DNA of 64,000 bases from Bradyrhizobium sp. Ce-3 (GTDB lineage Bacteria; Pseudomonadota; Alphaproteobacteria; Rhizobiales; Xanthobacteraceae), in NCBI RefSeq assembly GCF_022835695.1, contig NZ_BQUV01000001.1:186001-250000 (forward strand), given 5' to 3'. A program made the translations under genes and the position numbers. Positions 17,991 to 27,513 of this stretch are shown here, in pieces. The number at the start of each line of letters is the position of its first letter. Within the stretch, counting starts at the first letter, position 1. The notes under the pieces are model-generated. The model was not told the origin of the DNA. It searched no databases and was given only the letters and a program-made list of their open reading frames with translations.

Positions 17991-18019
17991 CGCGCGTGAA
18001 GCGGATCGCTTCACGCGCG
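17991..18019. terminator. Hairpin between convergent genes
   Basis: A perfect 13-bp stem (CGCGCGTGAAGCG) with a 3-base GAT loop starts 2 bp after the propeller stop codon and ends 9 bp before the convergent MFS stop. There is no T-tract, so it may act as a bidirectional terminator or mRNA 3' end stabiliser. Confidence 0.6.
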
Positions 18020-18027
18020 CACGAGAC

Positions 18028-19245
18028 TCACGCCGGCGCCGGTACCGCTGAAGACCGCGCCGCCGGTATCGGCCGGAACGTCATCATGATCAGGAACGCG
18101 CCGAGGCCGACGGCCCAGGAACCGACATAGAGCCACGTGTAGCTCGCGAAGGCGTCGTAGATCAGGCCGCCGGCCAAAGGTCCGGTGGCCATGCCGAGGC
18201 TGCCGGCCATCGCGGTGCCGCCGATCACGGTGCCCATCATGCGCAGCGGAAAATTCTCGCGGATCAGTACGGAATACAGCGGCATGGTGCCGGCATAGAT
18301 GAAGCCGAAGATCGCCGCCACCGCATAGAATGCTGCAAGCTCACGCACGAAGACGTAGCCGAGCGCGCCGAACGCCTGCGCCAGCAGGCCGAGCACCAGC
18401 ACGCGCTTGGCACCGAAGCGGTCGCCGAGCACGCCGAACGCGATGCGGCCGCCCATCCCGGCGAGCCCTTCGACGCTATAGATCGTCACCGCGGCGACCA
18501 TCGGAATGCCGCAGGTGACCGCGTAGCTCACGGTGTGAATGATCGGTCCCGAATGCGTCGCGCAGCAGAAGAAATTGGTCGCGATCAGGATGATGAATTG
18601 CGGCGAGCGCAGCGCCTGCGCCAGCGACATCGCCGGCTCACCATTCTCGGAAACCGCTTCGGCGTGGTCGGCTTGCAGCGCCGGCGGACGGCGCACCAGG
18701 AACGAGACCGGGATCATGATCGCGCCGACCACGCCGGACACGATCAGCATCGACGTCCGCCAGTCATGATGGGAGATCAGCCAGGCAGCGAGTGGCGACA
18801 TCGTCATCGGCGCCATGCCCATGCCGGCCGACACCAGCGAGACCGCAAGACTGCGATGGGTGTCGAACCAGCCGGTGACGCAGGCCATCATCGGGGCAAA
18901 GATCGCGGCCGTGGCCGCGCCGACCATCGCGCCAAACACGAACTGAAACGCCAGCAGCGATGGTGCCTGGCTTGCCAGCGCAAGGCTCGCCGCCAGCACG
19001 ACTGATCCAGTCAGCACGACCGGAAGCGGCCCGAAGCGATCCGACAGCGTGCCCCAGATCATGCTGGTGAAGGCCATCGCGAGGAAGCCGATCGTCATCG
19101 CGCTGGAGATGCCGGTCACCGACCAGCCGGTCTCCCGCGCCATCGGCTGCAGGAACACCGGCAGCGAGAACATGCCGCCGATCGCGACGCAGCCGAGCAG
19201 GCCGCCGGCCGCAACGATCACCCAGCGATAGGTCGAATTGCTCAT
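18028..19245 (-). CDS. MFS transporter, OFA-like
   Basis: 405 residues with 12 predicted helices. The MFS loop signature appears twice (GTLSDRFGPLPVV and FGVLGDRFGAKRVLV). The arrangement resembles oxalate/formate antiporter-like and monocarboxylate transporters, so an organic anion is a reasonable guess. A GGGAG site supports the ATG at 19245. It is not linked to a clear catabolic gene. Confidence 0.85.
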   Translation of the reverse strand: MSNSTYRWVIVAAGGLLGCVAIGGMFSLPVFLQPMARETGWSVTGISSAMTIGFLAMAFTSMIWGTLSDRFGPLPVVLTGSVVLAASLALASQAPSLLAFQFVFGAMVGAATAAIFAPMMACVTGWFDTHRSLAVSLVSAGMGMAPMTMSPLAAWLISHHDWRTSMLIVSGVVGAIMIPVSFLVRRPPALQADHAEAVSENGEPAMSLAQALRSPQFIILIATNFFCCATHSGPIIHTVSYAVTCGIPMVAAVTIYSVEGLAGMGGRIAFGVLGDRFGAKRVLVLGLLAQAFGALGYVFVRELAAFYAVAAIFGFIYAGTMPLYSVLIRENFPLRMMGTVIGGTAMAGSLGMATGPLAGGLIYDAFASYTWLYVGSWAVGLGAFLIMMTFRPIPAARSSAVPAPA

Positions 19246-19383
19246 TCCGGAACTCCCATGCCGTTCGTTCTGGCTAGAAGACGAACGGACCGGACCGGAA
19301 CCGACAGCGGACAACCACCCTGGCTCACTTTTTTGCGACCGCGGCCGCCTTCACCGGCTGCTACCGCGACCTTCGGCCCATGG

Positions 19384-20547
19384 TCAGCGTCCGGCCAAAC
19401 TGCACCCGGGCTGCGGCGCGATCGCGCCGAGCGCGCGCACCTGGACCAGTTCCGTGCCCAGTGTCTTGGCGATGAACATGTTCATCGCCGTGTGGTGATC
19501 CTGCCCCAGCGTCACCGGGCCGGCCGGCGACGGAATGGTGAGGCCGGCCATCGCGTCGACGATCGCCTCCCTGTCGAGCTTGCCGGCCTTCTCGGCTGCG
19601 GCCTTCAGCGCGATCAGCGTGTTGTAATGCGTCATCACATAGTTCGACACTGCAACGCCCGGGTCCGCGGCGGCGCGCGCTTTCGCCACGAACGCCTTGA
19701 CGGCGGGATCCTCGCTCGCGGCGACGGCAGGCACCACCGTGACCATGTTCTGACCCTTGCCGCGGAAGATGCCGAGATCGACCTCGGACAGTCCAAGGAA
19801 CGCGACGGTGATGTCCTTCAGCAACCCGGCCTCGTCGGCCTGCCGGATGAAATCCATCCCGTCGCCCTTCAGCGCGAACAGCAGCACCCTGGCCTTGCTC
19901 GCCGCGATCTGCTTGATCAGCGGAGAGAAGTCGGTCTCCGTCCCCAGCGTGTATTTGGTCTCGACCACCGTGCCGCCGAGCTTCTCGATCAGCGGTTGCG
20001 CGATGCCGAACATCTGGTGCGGCCAGACCCGGTCGGCGCCGAGCAGGAAATACGTGTTGCCGAAGGTCTGGGTCATGTAGGGCAGCAGCTGGCCGAGCTC
20101 CTGGTTCGGCACGGCCCCGAACGAAAACAGATAGCGGCTGCATTTGCCGCCCTCGTAATTGGTAGCGTAGAGCAGCGGCGTCTTCGAGCTCTCGGCAAGC
20201 GGCACCAGCGCATTCAGGTTTTGCGAGGTGATCGGGCCGACCACGGCCAACACCTGCTTGTCGAGCAGCGAACGCATCGCATCGGCGGCCGCCTGCGGTC
20301 GCGTCTTGTCGTCGGCATAGATGATCTCGACCGGACGACCGAGAATGCCGCCCGTCGCGTTGATATCCTTGGCGGCGAGATCGAGCCCAAGCTTCGCCTG
20401 CTGGCCGTACAGCTCGACGCCACCGGAAAACGGCAGCACGGCACCGACGCGGATCGGTTCGCCGGGTTCACCGGCGCGCGATGGCTGGAGCAGCGCGCCG
20501 CAGGCCAACAGCGCGAGCGTCATGCAGGTGATCGAGCGGGTGGCCAT
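19384..20547 (-). CDS. Periplasmic type 1 substrate-binding protein (urea/amide/branched-chain type)
   Basis: 387 residues with a Sec signal peptide (about 1-25, ending SRAGEP) and a type 1 periplasmic-binding fold. The start IRVGAVLPFSGGVELYGQQ, the NATGGILGRPVEIIYAD segment and the ligand-cleft GPITSQN resemble the UrtA/FmdD/AmiC group that binds urea or short amides. AAGGGAAG precedes the ATG at 20547. No ABC permease or ATPase genes flank it, so it is an orphan that must share a transporter or act as a receptor. Confidence 0.87.
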   Translation of the reverse strand: MATRSITCMTLALLACGALLQPSRAGEPGEPIRVGAVLPFSGGVELYGQQAKLGLDLAAKDINATGGILGRPVEIIYADDKTRPQAAADAMRSLLDKQVLAVVGPITSQNLNALVPLAESSKTPLLYATNYEGGKCSRYLFSFGAVPNQELGQLLPYMTQTFGNTYFLLGADRVWPHQMFGIAQPLIEKLGGTVVETKYTLGTETDFSPLIKQIAASKARVLLFALKGDGMDFIRQADEAGLLKDITVAFLGLSEVDLGIFRGKGQNMVTVVPAVAASEDPAVKAFVAKARAAADPGVAVSNYVMTHYNTLIALKAAAEKAGKLDREAIVDAMAGLTIPSPAGPVTLGQDHHTAMNMFIAKTLGTELVQVRALGAIAPQPGCSLAGR

Positions 20548-20767
20548 TTGCGTCTTCCCTTTGAGCAGGTGCAACCATGCTGCTCGACAATATCGGCGCG
20601 GCACTGAAGAATTCGTCAAGCGTACCCTGACTACGTCACATTCGCGGCTATGCTCGCCTCGCTCGTCGAGACATCTCCGAGCCACCCTCCCCAGGATTCC
20701 AGACCTATCAGGCGGCCCGCATCCGCGGAGTCGCCGTTCCCTGTCATGATTGATGAAAGGATGCCTC

Positions 20768-21316
20768 TTGCAGAACCGCTTCGTCCTGATCTCCGGCTGC
20801 TCCGGCGGCGGCAAGTCGACCCTGCTGGCCGAACTGCGTGCGCGCGGCTATCCGGCGGTCGAAGAGCCCGGCCGCCGCATCATTGCCGATGAGCGCGCAT
20901 CCGGAGGCAGCGCCCTGCCCTGGATTGATGCGGCGGCCTTCCTGCGGCGCGCCGTTGACGTCGCGCTGCAAGATATGGAGATGGCGAAGGTCCATTCCGG
21001 ATGGGTGTTCTTCGATCGCGGCCTCGTCGACGCCGCGTCTGCGCTGGAGGCATTGACCGGCGAGCCGGAGCTGCGGTCGGTTTGCTCGGCACATCGTTAC
21101 CACAGGCGCGTGTTCATGACGCCGCCATGGCCCGAGATCTACGTCACCGACACCGAGCGACGGCACGGCTTCGAGGCAGCGACGGCGGAGCATCAGCGGC
21201 TGATCGCGACGCTTCCCATGCTCGGCTACGACATCACCAACCTGCCGAAGCTATCGCCGTCCGCGCGGGCCGATTTCGTGCTGGCGACGCTCGGCGGCGC
21301 CGCACCTGCGGCCTGA
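20768..21316 (+). CDS. Small P-loop ATPase (AAA_28-like)
   Basis: 182 residues from a TTG at 20768, which has AAAGGA 7 bp upstream and yields the family-like start LQNRFVLISGCSGGGKSTLL; an ATG at 20753 lies in the same frame without a better site. The Walker A motif GCSGGGKST is intact and VFFDRG is the likely Walker B. The AAA_28 group comprises uncharacterised kinase-like ATPases that may phosphorylate small molecules. It is monocistronic and divergent from the binding-protein gene. Confidence 0.82.
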   Translation: MQNRFVLISGCSGGGKSTLLAELRARGYPAVEEPGRRIIADERASGGSALPWIDAAAFLRRAVDVALQDMEMAKVHSGWVFFDRGLVDAASALEALTGEPELRSVCSAHRYHRRVFMTPPWPEIYVTDTERRHGFEAATAEHQRLIATLPMLGYDITNLPKLSPSARADFVLATLGGAAPAA

Positions 21317-21324
21317 TCAGGCCG

Positions 21325-21876
21325 TCACTCCGCAGCCTCGCGCTGCGGAACGCCCTGCTCGACGTCGAGTTGCAAGATGTCGTTGAAGCGATTGAAGGCG
21401 CCGCATAGCGCGATCCGCCAGGTCAACTCGACGATCTGCGCCTCCGAGAAATGTTCACGCAGGCGTGCGAAGATCTCGTCACGGGTCTTGTTCCAGTTGT
21501 TGGTGACGGCGATCGCATATTCGACCACGAGCTTGTCGAGCGCGTCGAGCTCGGGATGATCTTGGTAATCGAGCAACCGTTCGGCCCCCGCCTCAGAGAC
21601 GCCCTGGATCGCGAGCTTCGGCGCATGGTGCGATACGCAATAGTCGCACTTGTTCAGCAGCGACACCGTCACCAGCGCAAGCTCGAGATGCCGCTTCGAG
21701 ACCACCGCCTCGTCGGCGAGATCGACCAGCAGCGACCACATGTGCTTGAAGATCGGTGGCCGCTGCGCCATGACACCGGCCTGGTGCTCGAACGCGCCAT
21801 AAGTGGTCATCTTGTCCCATAGCGGCTTGAGCTCGGCCGGCAGGTCGTTCCTGGTCTTGATGGTCACGCGTGACAT
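21325..21876 (-). CDS. Carboxymuconolactone decarboxylase / AhpD-like protein
   Basis: 183 residues. The redox-type motif CDYCVSHH (CxxC followed by His) is the signature of the AhpD branch of this fold, which supports peroxidase activity; decarboxylase members lack the cysteines. The helical core ends with LTWRIALCGAFNRFND, typical of the AhpD-like group. GAGGCGA precedes the ATG at 21876. It converges with the ATPase gene. Confidence 0.88.
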   Translation of the reverse strand: MSRVTIKTRNDLPAELKPLWDKMTTYGAFEHQAGVMAQRPPIFKHMWSLLVDLADEAVVSKRHLELALVTVSLLNKCDYCVSHHAPKLAIQGVSEAGAERLLDYQDHPELDALDKLVVEYAIAVTNNWNKTRDEIFARLREHFSEAQIVELTWRIALCGAFNRFNDILQLDVEQGVPQREAAE

Positions 21877-22006
21877 GGATTCGCCTCGGATCGGAATTGA
21901 TCCGGTCCAGCGTGCCCCGCTTCGTCTGATACCGCAAGCCGCCCGACGGCATTGCAAGTATCACGCCGGATCGCTGCCGGCGGCGACGATACACGAAGCC
22001 ATCTCC

Positions 22007-24517
22007 CTAGAACGACGTCCCGCCGCCGAACCTGAACTCCTGCACGATGTCGTATTTGCCCTTCGTGATCGGCACCGCGTAGTCGAACCGCAGCGGGCCG
22101 AACGGTGACGCCCAGATCAGGCCGACGCCGACCGAGGTCCGCACGACGTTCTCATCGTCGTATTGCAGGCCGCATTTGCAGGCAGCCGTATTCACCTCGC
22201 CGGTCGCGGCCCACGACGTCGGGCCCTGGTAATCCCACAGCGAGCCGGCATCGGCATAGACGGCCCCCTTCAGCCCAACCTCCGACGGCAGGAACCAGAA
22301 CGGCATCTGCAGCTCCATCGACGCCCCCCAATATTTGGTACCGCCGAGCGCATCGCCGACCGCGCCGAGGCTTGCATAGGTGATGTCGCGCGGCCCGATG
22401 CCGTTGGTGGCGAAGCCGCGCACGAGGTTCGGTCCCATCTGGAAATTATCGAGCATGCGCAGATCGTTGTTTCCAACCTTGGTAAGCAGGCCGCCCTGCA
22501 AATGGATCAGGCCGACGAGCTCGGACACCAGCGGCGTATAGTATTTTGCATCGACCGCGCTCTTCAGATAGGTCACGTCGCCACCGACGCCGGCAAAATC
22601 CTGCTTGAAGTCGATCAGCAGGCCATCGGTCGGGTTCTTGTTATTGTCGAGCGTGTTGTAGGTCAGCGTATAGCCGAGCGCCGAGGTCCAGGTTGCCCCC
22701 TGCGCCAGCTCTTCGCGCACCGGCAAGGTGGATTCGCCGTCGCCGTAGCAGCCATATCCATAGAGCCCCGATGAGACCGAGTTGGTCGGATCGACGCCGC
22801 CGAGGACACTCTGGATGTAGGCGGGCGTCGGATTGAACGCGAGCAGCGGGTTGGATGGATTGTTGTTGCAGTTCGCGTAGGCGCTATCGAGCGAGATCTC
22901 CTGCTGATAGAGCGAGTAGCGCAGCTGCAGCGTCAGGTCCTCGCGCAGCGCCAGACCCAGTCGTGGCGAGAACCCGATCGTCTTCACGCCATAGGTCGTG
23001 TAGTCGGTCGGCAGTTGCTCCTTGTAATAGGCATCGATCCCGAGCGCGATGCGGTAGTCGAGCAGATAGGGTTCGACGAACGACAGCGACAGACCGCGCG
23101 AATACTGGCCGTAGCTGACCGTGGCCTTCGCGAACAGGCCACGGCCGAGCAGATTGCGTTCGGAGACGCTGACTTCGGCGAGCGCGCCGTCGGTCGTGGA
23201 ATAGCCCCCCGAGACCGAGAAGTCGCCGGTCGACTTTTCCTCGAGATCGACGACCAGGACCACGCGATCGCTCGATGAGCCGGGTTCGGTGGTGATCTTG
23301 ACCGTCTTGAAATAGTCGAGATTCTTCAGCCGGCGCTCGGCGCGATCGACCAGCGCGCGGTTATACGCATCGCCCTCGGCGATATCGAATTCGCGCCGGA
23401 TCACATAGTCACGGGTGCGGCCGTTGCCGCGGATGTCGATGCGCTCGATATAGGTGCGCGGCCCCTCGTCGACATGGAACACGATCCCCACCGTATGGGA
23501 CTCGAAATTCCGGTTGCCGTCCGGACGGACCACTGCGAACGAATAGCCGCGGCGCGAGCTCTCGATCTGCATGTCCTCGACCGACTTCTCGATCGCCTCG
23601 GCATTGTAGAGCGAACCTACGCTGACGCGCGAGAGCGACCGCAGGCTGTTCGGGTCGAAGCCCGCAATGCCGGATTGGAAGCTCACGGTACCAACGCGGT
23701 ACTGCTGCCCTTCCTCGATCTTGAAGGTGACCTGAAAGCCCTTGTGCTCCGGGTCATACTCGGCGAGCGCGGCCACCACCTGCACGTCCGCGTAGCCGTG
23801 CTTCAGGTAGAAGCGGCGAATCAGGTCGCGGTCGGCCTCGACCCGATCCGGGTCGTAGATATTGGCGTTGCCGAGGAAGCTCAGGAAGTTCGTCTCATGG
23901 GTCTTGATCACGTCCTTCAGGCGCGCCGTGGAGAAGGCGTTGTTCCCCATGAACTCGATGGACTTGATGCCGGTCTTTACCCCCTCGTCGATGGTGAAGA
24001 CCAGATCGACGCGGTTGTTCGAGCGCTCGATGATCTCGGGCGTGACGCGCACGTCATAGCGGCCGGAGTGGCGGTAGATCTCGGTGATCCGCAGCGCATC
24101 CGACTGCACCATCGGCCGTGACAGTGTGCCCCGGGACTTCGACTGCATCTCGGCCGAGAGCTGCTCATCCTTGATCTTCTTGTTGCCCTCGAATGCGACA
24201 CGATCAATCACCGGATTCTCGATCACCGAAACCACGATGCGGCCGCCTGCGTGATTGATCTTGACGTCCTGGAACAAGCCGGTCTCGACCAGCTGCTTGA
24301 GCCCGTCATCGACGGCCGCCTGATCGAGATGGCCGCCCGGGCCGGCCCGGAAATACGAGCGGATGGTCTCCGCCTCCACCCTCCGGTTGCCCTCGACCGT
24401 GATCGCATCAACCGATTGGGCCGCCGCCGGCACCGGCGACAACCATGTCACTGATGCCCCCGGGATCGAAAAACCCGACAGCACAATCGCCGCGACAAAG
24501 CTCCGCCACGTCTTCAT
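22007..24517 (-). CDS. bamA: Outer-membrane assembly factor BamA (off-locus copy)
   Basis: 836 residues: signal peptide (about 1-34, ending AAAQS), five POTRA domains (about 37-440; first VDAITVEGNRRVEAETIRSYF), and a 16-strand barrel ending in the outer-membrane signature with terminal Phe (GGGTSF). The barrel carries the L6-type VRGF motif (LVRGFATNGIGPRD). BamA inserts barrel proteins into the outer membrane. The normal neighbours (rseP upstream, lpxD/fabZ/lpxA downstream) are absent here, so this may be a second copy. GAGGTG precedes the ATG. It is divergent from a two-component system. Confidence 0.92.
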   Translation of the reverse strand: MKTWRSFVAAIVLSGFSIPGASVTWLSPVPAAAQSVDAITVEGNRRVEAETIRSYFRAGPGGHLDQAAVDDGLKQLVETGLFQDVKINHAGGRIVVSVIENPVIDRVAFEGNKKIKDEQLSAEMQSKSRGTLSRPMVQSDALRITEIYRHSGRYDVRVTPEIIERSNNRVDLVFTIDEGVKTGIKSIEFMGNNAFSTARLKDVIKTHETNFLSFLGNANIYDPDRVEADRDLIRRFYLKHGYADVQVVAALAEYDPEHKGFQVTFKIEEGQQYRVGTVSFQSGIAGFDPNSLRSLSRVSVGSLYNAEAIEKSVEDMQIESSRRGYSFAVVRPDGNRNFESHTVGIVFHVDEGPRTYIERIDIRGNGRTRDYVIRREFDIAEGDAYNRALVDRAERRLKNLDYFKTVKITTEPGSSSDRVVLVVDLEEKSTGDFSVSGGYSTTDGALAEVSVSERNLLGRGLFAKATVSYGQYSRGLSLSFVEPYLLDYRIALGIDAYYKEQLPTDYTTYGVKTIGFSPRLGLALREDLTLQLRYSLYQQEISLDSAYANCNNNPSNPLLAFNPTPAYIQSVLGGVDPTNSVSSGLYGYGCYGDGESTLPVREELAQGATWTSALGYTLTYNTLDNNKNPTDGLLIDFKQDFAGVGGDVTYLKSAVDAKYYTPLVSELVGLIHLQGGLLTKVGNNDLRMLDNFQMGPNLVRGFATNGIGPRDITYASLGAVGDALGGTKYWGASMELQMPFWFLPSEVGLKGAVYADAGSLWDYQGPTSWAATGEVNTAACKCGLQYDDENVVRTSVGVGLIWASPFGPLRFDYAVPITKGKYDIVQEFRFGGGTSF

Positions 24518-24766
24518 TCCACACCTCGCAAACAAGCCACCCGTTGTGACGGGATGGTGATGGCTGCGGTGTGGCTGCGGGGTTGCGGGATTATTTCCAG
24601 TGGTTTTGGACTGTGAGCGCAACGCGCCGCTGCACCGTCCCGGTTTGTTTCCGGCAGCGCGCGCCGCTCACACTTCAGAAACATTATGCTTACGAAAAGG
24701 CGCAATGCCGCCCACAAGCGACGCATATGCTGGTCGATTGGTGGCTAAGCGCGCTGGAACGCGCAA

Positions 24767-25519
24767 ATGACATACGATGAGGCGCAGTCGCGGACCATGC
24801 TTGCACACACTCCGAAGATTCTTGTCGTCGAAGACGATCAGCAAACCAGAGACTTGATTGCCCGCTACCTCCGCGACCAATCCTGTCTGGTCGCCACGGC
24901 CTCGAACGGCAGGGAAATGGATCGTTACCTTGCCGGACACTCGCTCGATCTCGTCGTCCTCGATCTGATGCTGCCGGGAGAGGATGGATTGACCCTGTGC
25001 CGCCGCCTTCGCGGCGACTCGACCATTCCAATCATCATGCTGACGGCGAAGGGCGAGGATCTCGACCGCATCCTCGGGCTCGAAATGGGGGCCGATGATT
25101 ATCTCGCGAAACCGTTCAATCCGCGCGAGCTGCTGGCGCGGATCAACGCCGTGCTGCGTCGCCAGACCCAGGCCGGCCTCGCCGGGCGCTCCGGCCAGAA
25201 TGCCGGCCGCCTGCGCTTCCAGGATTGGACCATCGATCTGCGCCTGCGCGAGCTGCGCGATCCCGACGGCGCCCAGGTGCCGCTGACCAGCGCGGAGTTC
25301 GACCTGCTGCAAGTGTTTTGCGAGCGGCCTGGCCGGATCCTGACGCGGGACGGCCTCCTGACCATGACGCGCAGCCGGCCGGCCAGTCCGTTCGGACGCA
25401 GCATCGACGTGCTGGTCAGCCGGCTTCGCCGCAAGCTCGATACCAGCGAAGGATCGTCGGTGATCAGAACGGTGCGCACCGGCGGATACATCTTCACGCC
25501 GCATGTGGAGGATGCATGA
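24767..25519 (+). CDS. OmpR-family response regulator
   Basis: 250 residues: receiver domain (about 16-130) with acidic pair VVEDD, phosphoacceptor D66 (VVLDLMLP), and the TAK and LAKPF lysine positions, then an OmpR-type winged helix (about 150-245; LLQVFCERPGRILTRDGLL ... IRTVRTGGYIF). Its last codon overlaps the kinase start by 4 bp. An internal ATG at 24797 would remove ten residues before the receiver and is an alternative start. Confidence 0.93.
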   Translation: MTYDEAQSRTMLAHTPKILVVEDDQQTRDLIARYLRDQSCLVATASNGREMDRYLAGHSLDLVVLDLMLPGEDGLTLCRRLRGDSTIPIIMLTAKGEDLDRILGLEMGADDYLAKPFNPRELLARINAVLRRQTQAGLAGRSGQNAGRLRFQDWTIDLRLRELRDPDGAQVPLTSAEFDLLQVFCERPGRILTRDGLLTMTRSRPASPFGRSIDVLVSRLRRKLDTSEGSSVIRTVRTGGYIFTPHVEDA

Positions 25520-26859
25520 GCTGGACCCGCAGGATCGCCGCGCTCTTCAGCTTCCACCGGATCAGCGGCCAGATCGCCGCGCTGATCCTGTTGTCGCTGG
25601 TGCTGATCCACGCGCTGATCGGGCTGTACTTCACCAGCCAGAAGCCGAGATCGTTCGCGGACCGGCCGATCCATCAGTTCCAGCTGATTGCCAAGCTTCT
25701 GGCCGTGACGCCCGCGGCCAATCGCGCCGCGCTGTTGCAGGCGGCCGATCGGGCGTTTCCCCGGCTGCACTTCACCTTGCGCGACGCAGGTCAAGGCTTA
25801 TCTGACGGGGCTTCGTCCGCGGCACCCGGCGTCGACGATGTCGATGAGTTTTCCGCGAAGACCGCGCCGGCGGCGGTCCGGTTGCCGGACGGAGCGCTGT
25901 TCGAAGCGACGATCGGCTCGACGAAAATGCCGCCCTTCTTCGGCGCATTCTGGTTGAGCACATTCCTGTTCCTGTTCGTCAGCGTCACGCTGCTCGGCGT
26001 GTGGGCCGGTCGCGCGCTCAGCGCGCCGCTCTCCGCCTTTGCCCGCGCCGCCGAGAACTTCAGCATCAGCCAGGCCGCCGCGCCGCTTCCGGAGAGCGGC
26101 CCGGAGGAGATCCGCGCCGCGGCGATCGCGCTCAATCGCATGCGCGAACGCATCACCACCCTGATGAACGATCGCACCCAGATGCTCGCGGCCATCAGCC
26201 ACGATCTACGCACGCCGATCACCCGGCTGCGGCTCAGATCCGAGTACATCGAGAACGACGCGCACCGCGCCGAGACCCTGCACGACCTCGACCAGATGCA
26301 GGCCATGCTGGAATCCGTGCTGTCATTCCTGAGTGGCGGCAGCGCGGCTAAGCCGACCCTCGTGAACGTCGCCGCCCTGCTGCAGACGATCTCTGAGCAA
26401 TTCTCCGATTGCGGTCATGTCGCGCGCTACGAGGGCCCGAGCAAGGCTTCGCTGCTGATCCGCCCCGGCGAGATCAGCCGCACCGTGACGAACCTGGTGG
26501 AGAATGCCCTGCGGTTCGGCAGCGAGGTCGAGATCAAGCTGACCGCATCGGCCGATCAGGCCGTCATCGACGTATCGGACGACGGTCCGGGGATTCCGGA
26601 GCACCGGCGGGCCGAGATGCTCAAGCCGTTCGTCCGCGGCGACGAGGCCCGCACCATGGACGAGAAAAGCGGTTTCGGACTTGGCTTGTCGATCGCGCAG
26701 GCCATGGTGTGCGGCCATGGCGGCGAGCTATCCCTGCACGACAATACGCCACACGGCCTTCTCGTCCGCATCAAACTGCCAGGGGCCGTGCACCTCGGAT
26801 CGGATCGAACCGCGGCAAGCCCGTCTCAACCCGCGGCGCGCGAACTCGTGTCCGGGTGA
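25516..26859 (+). CDS. Sensor histidine kinase
   Basis: 447 residues. Two membrane helices (about 19-40 and 143-165) enclose a periplasmic loop of roughly 100 residues; a HAMP domain follows, then the dimerisation helix with H229 (AISHDLRTP), and an ATPase domain with N box (NLVENALRFG), DDGPGIP and GFGLGLSIA. It has the architecture of EnvZ-like kinases. The ATG at 25516 overlaps the regulator stop codon, so the pair is translationally coupled. The signal is unknown; the divergent bamA gene hints at an envelope signal. Confidence 0.92.
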   Translation: MSWTRRIAALFSFHRISGQIAALILLSLVLIHALIGLYFTSQKPRSFADRPIHQFQLIAKLLAVTPAANRAALLQAADRAFPRLHFTLRDAGQGLSDGASSAAPGVDDVDEFSAKTAPAAVRLPDGALFEATIGSTKMPPFFGAFWLSTFLFLFVSVTLLGVWAGRALSAPLSAFARAAENFSISQAAAPLPESGPEEIRAAAIALNRMRERITTLMNDRTQMLAAISHDLRTPITRLRLRSEYIENDAHRAETLHDLDQMQAMLESVLSFLSGGSAAKPTLVNVAALLQTISEQFSDCGHVARYEGPSKASLLIRPGEISRTVTNLVENALRFGSEVEIKLTASADQAVIDVSDDGPGIPEHRRAEMLKPFVRGDEARTMDEKSGFGLGLSIAQAMVCGHGGELSLHDNTPHGLLVRIKLPGAVHLGSDRTAASPSQPAARELVSG

Positions 26860-26879
26860 GCCGCGTTCCGGTTTAGGCC

Positions 26880-27371
26880 TCAGGATCGCTTGCCTCTGCC
26901 GCCCGGCCGCTTCTGGTCGGTTGCGGACCCCTTCAGCTCGTCCGGCGTGACGCGGCAGTCGCCGTTCTTGTCATTTTGCAGAATGAACTCATTCGGCTTG
27001 CCGACGAACTCGCCGCGGGTGATCTTGCCGTCCTGGTTCTCGTCGAAATAGCCGAAATCCGCGTCGGCGAGCGCGCTGCCCGGCCGGCGAACGCCGTCGA
27101 ACTCCGCCGGCGTGAGAATTCCATCGTGATTGCGGTCGGCGCGATCGAACAGCCGTCCGAGATAGGCCTTCCACTCGTCGCAGGTGTAAACACCATCATG
27201 GTTACCGTCCCAGATCTCGGCCGCGTTCGCCGGGGAACGATCGCCACCCGCTTGTGGTCGAGGCTGCGCGTTGTCCGGCGACGCCGGTTGCGCTGATGCA
27301 AACGGCATGGCCGCGCAAGCCAGGCTCATCGTTGCGATGATCCGGCAGACGGGCAGCAATTTTCTGCGCAC
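26880..27371 (-). CDS. Exported EF-hand protein
   Basis: 163 residues from a GTG at 27371 preceded by a strong GGAGGAG site. A Sec signal (about 1-27, ASAQP) is followed by four EF-hand loops at residues 55-66, 79-90, 110-121 and 134-145, each with the D-x-N-x-D-G or similar pattern and Glu at position 12; the fourth has Cys in place of the usual Gly. It probably binds calcium in the periplasm; the partner is unknown. Confidence 0.85.
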   Translation of the reverse strand: MRRKLLPVCRIIATMSLACAAMPFASAQPASPDNAQPRPQAGGDRSPANAAEIWDGNHDGVYTCDEWKAYLGRLFDRADRNHDGILTPAEFDGVRRPGSALADADFGYFDENQDGKITRGEFVGKPNEFILQNDKNGDCRVTPDELKGSATDQKRPGGRGKRS

Positions 27372-27513
27372 GCAGGTCTCCTCCGCATCGTTGCAAACGG
27401 AGCGGAGTTGCCGGTTGCGCGATGGCGAAAATGCGGAACGACGGAGCGCGGATACAGCCCGTTACAATTTGGTCCGGCGGCATGTCTTGCGGCACCGGCG
27501 TGCCGGCGCAGCG

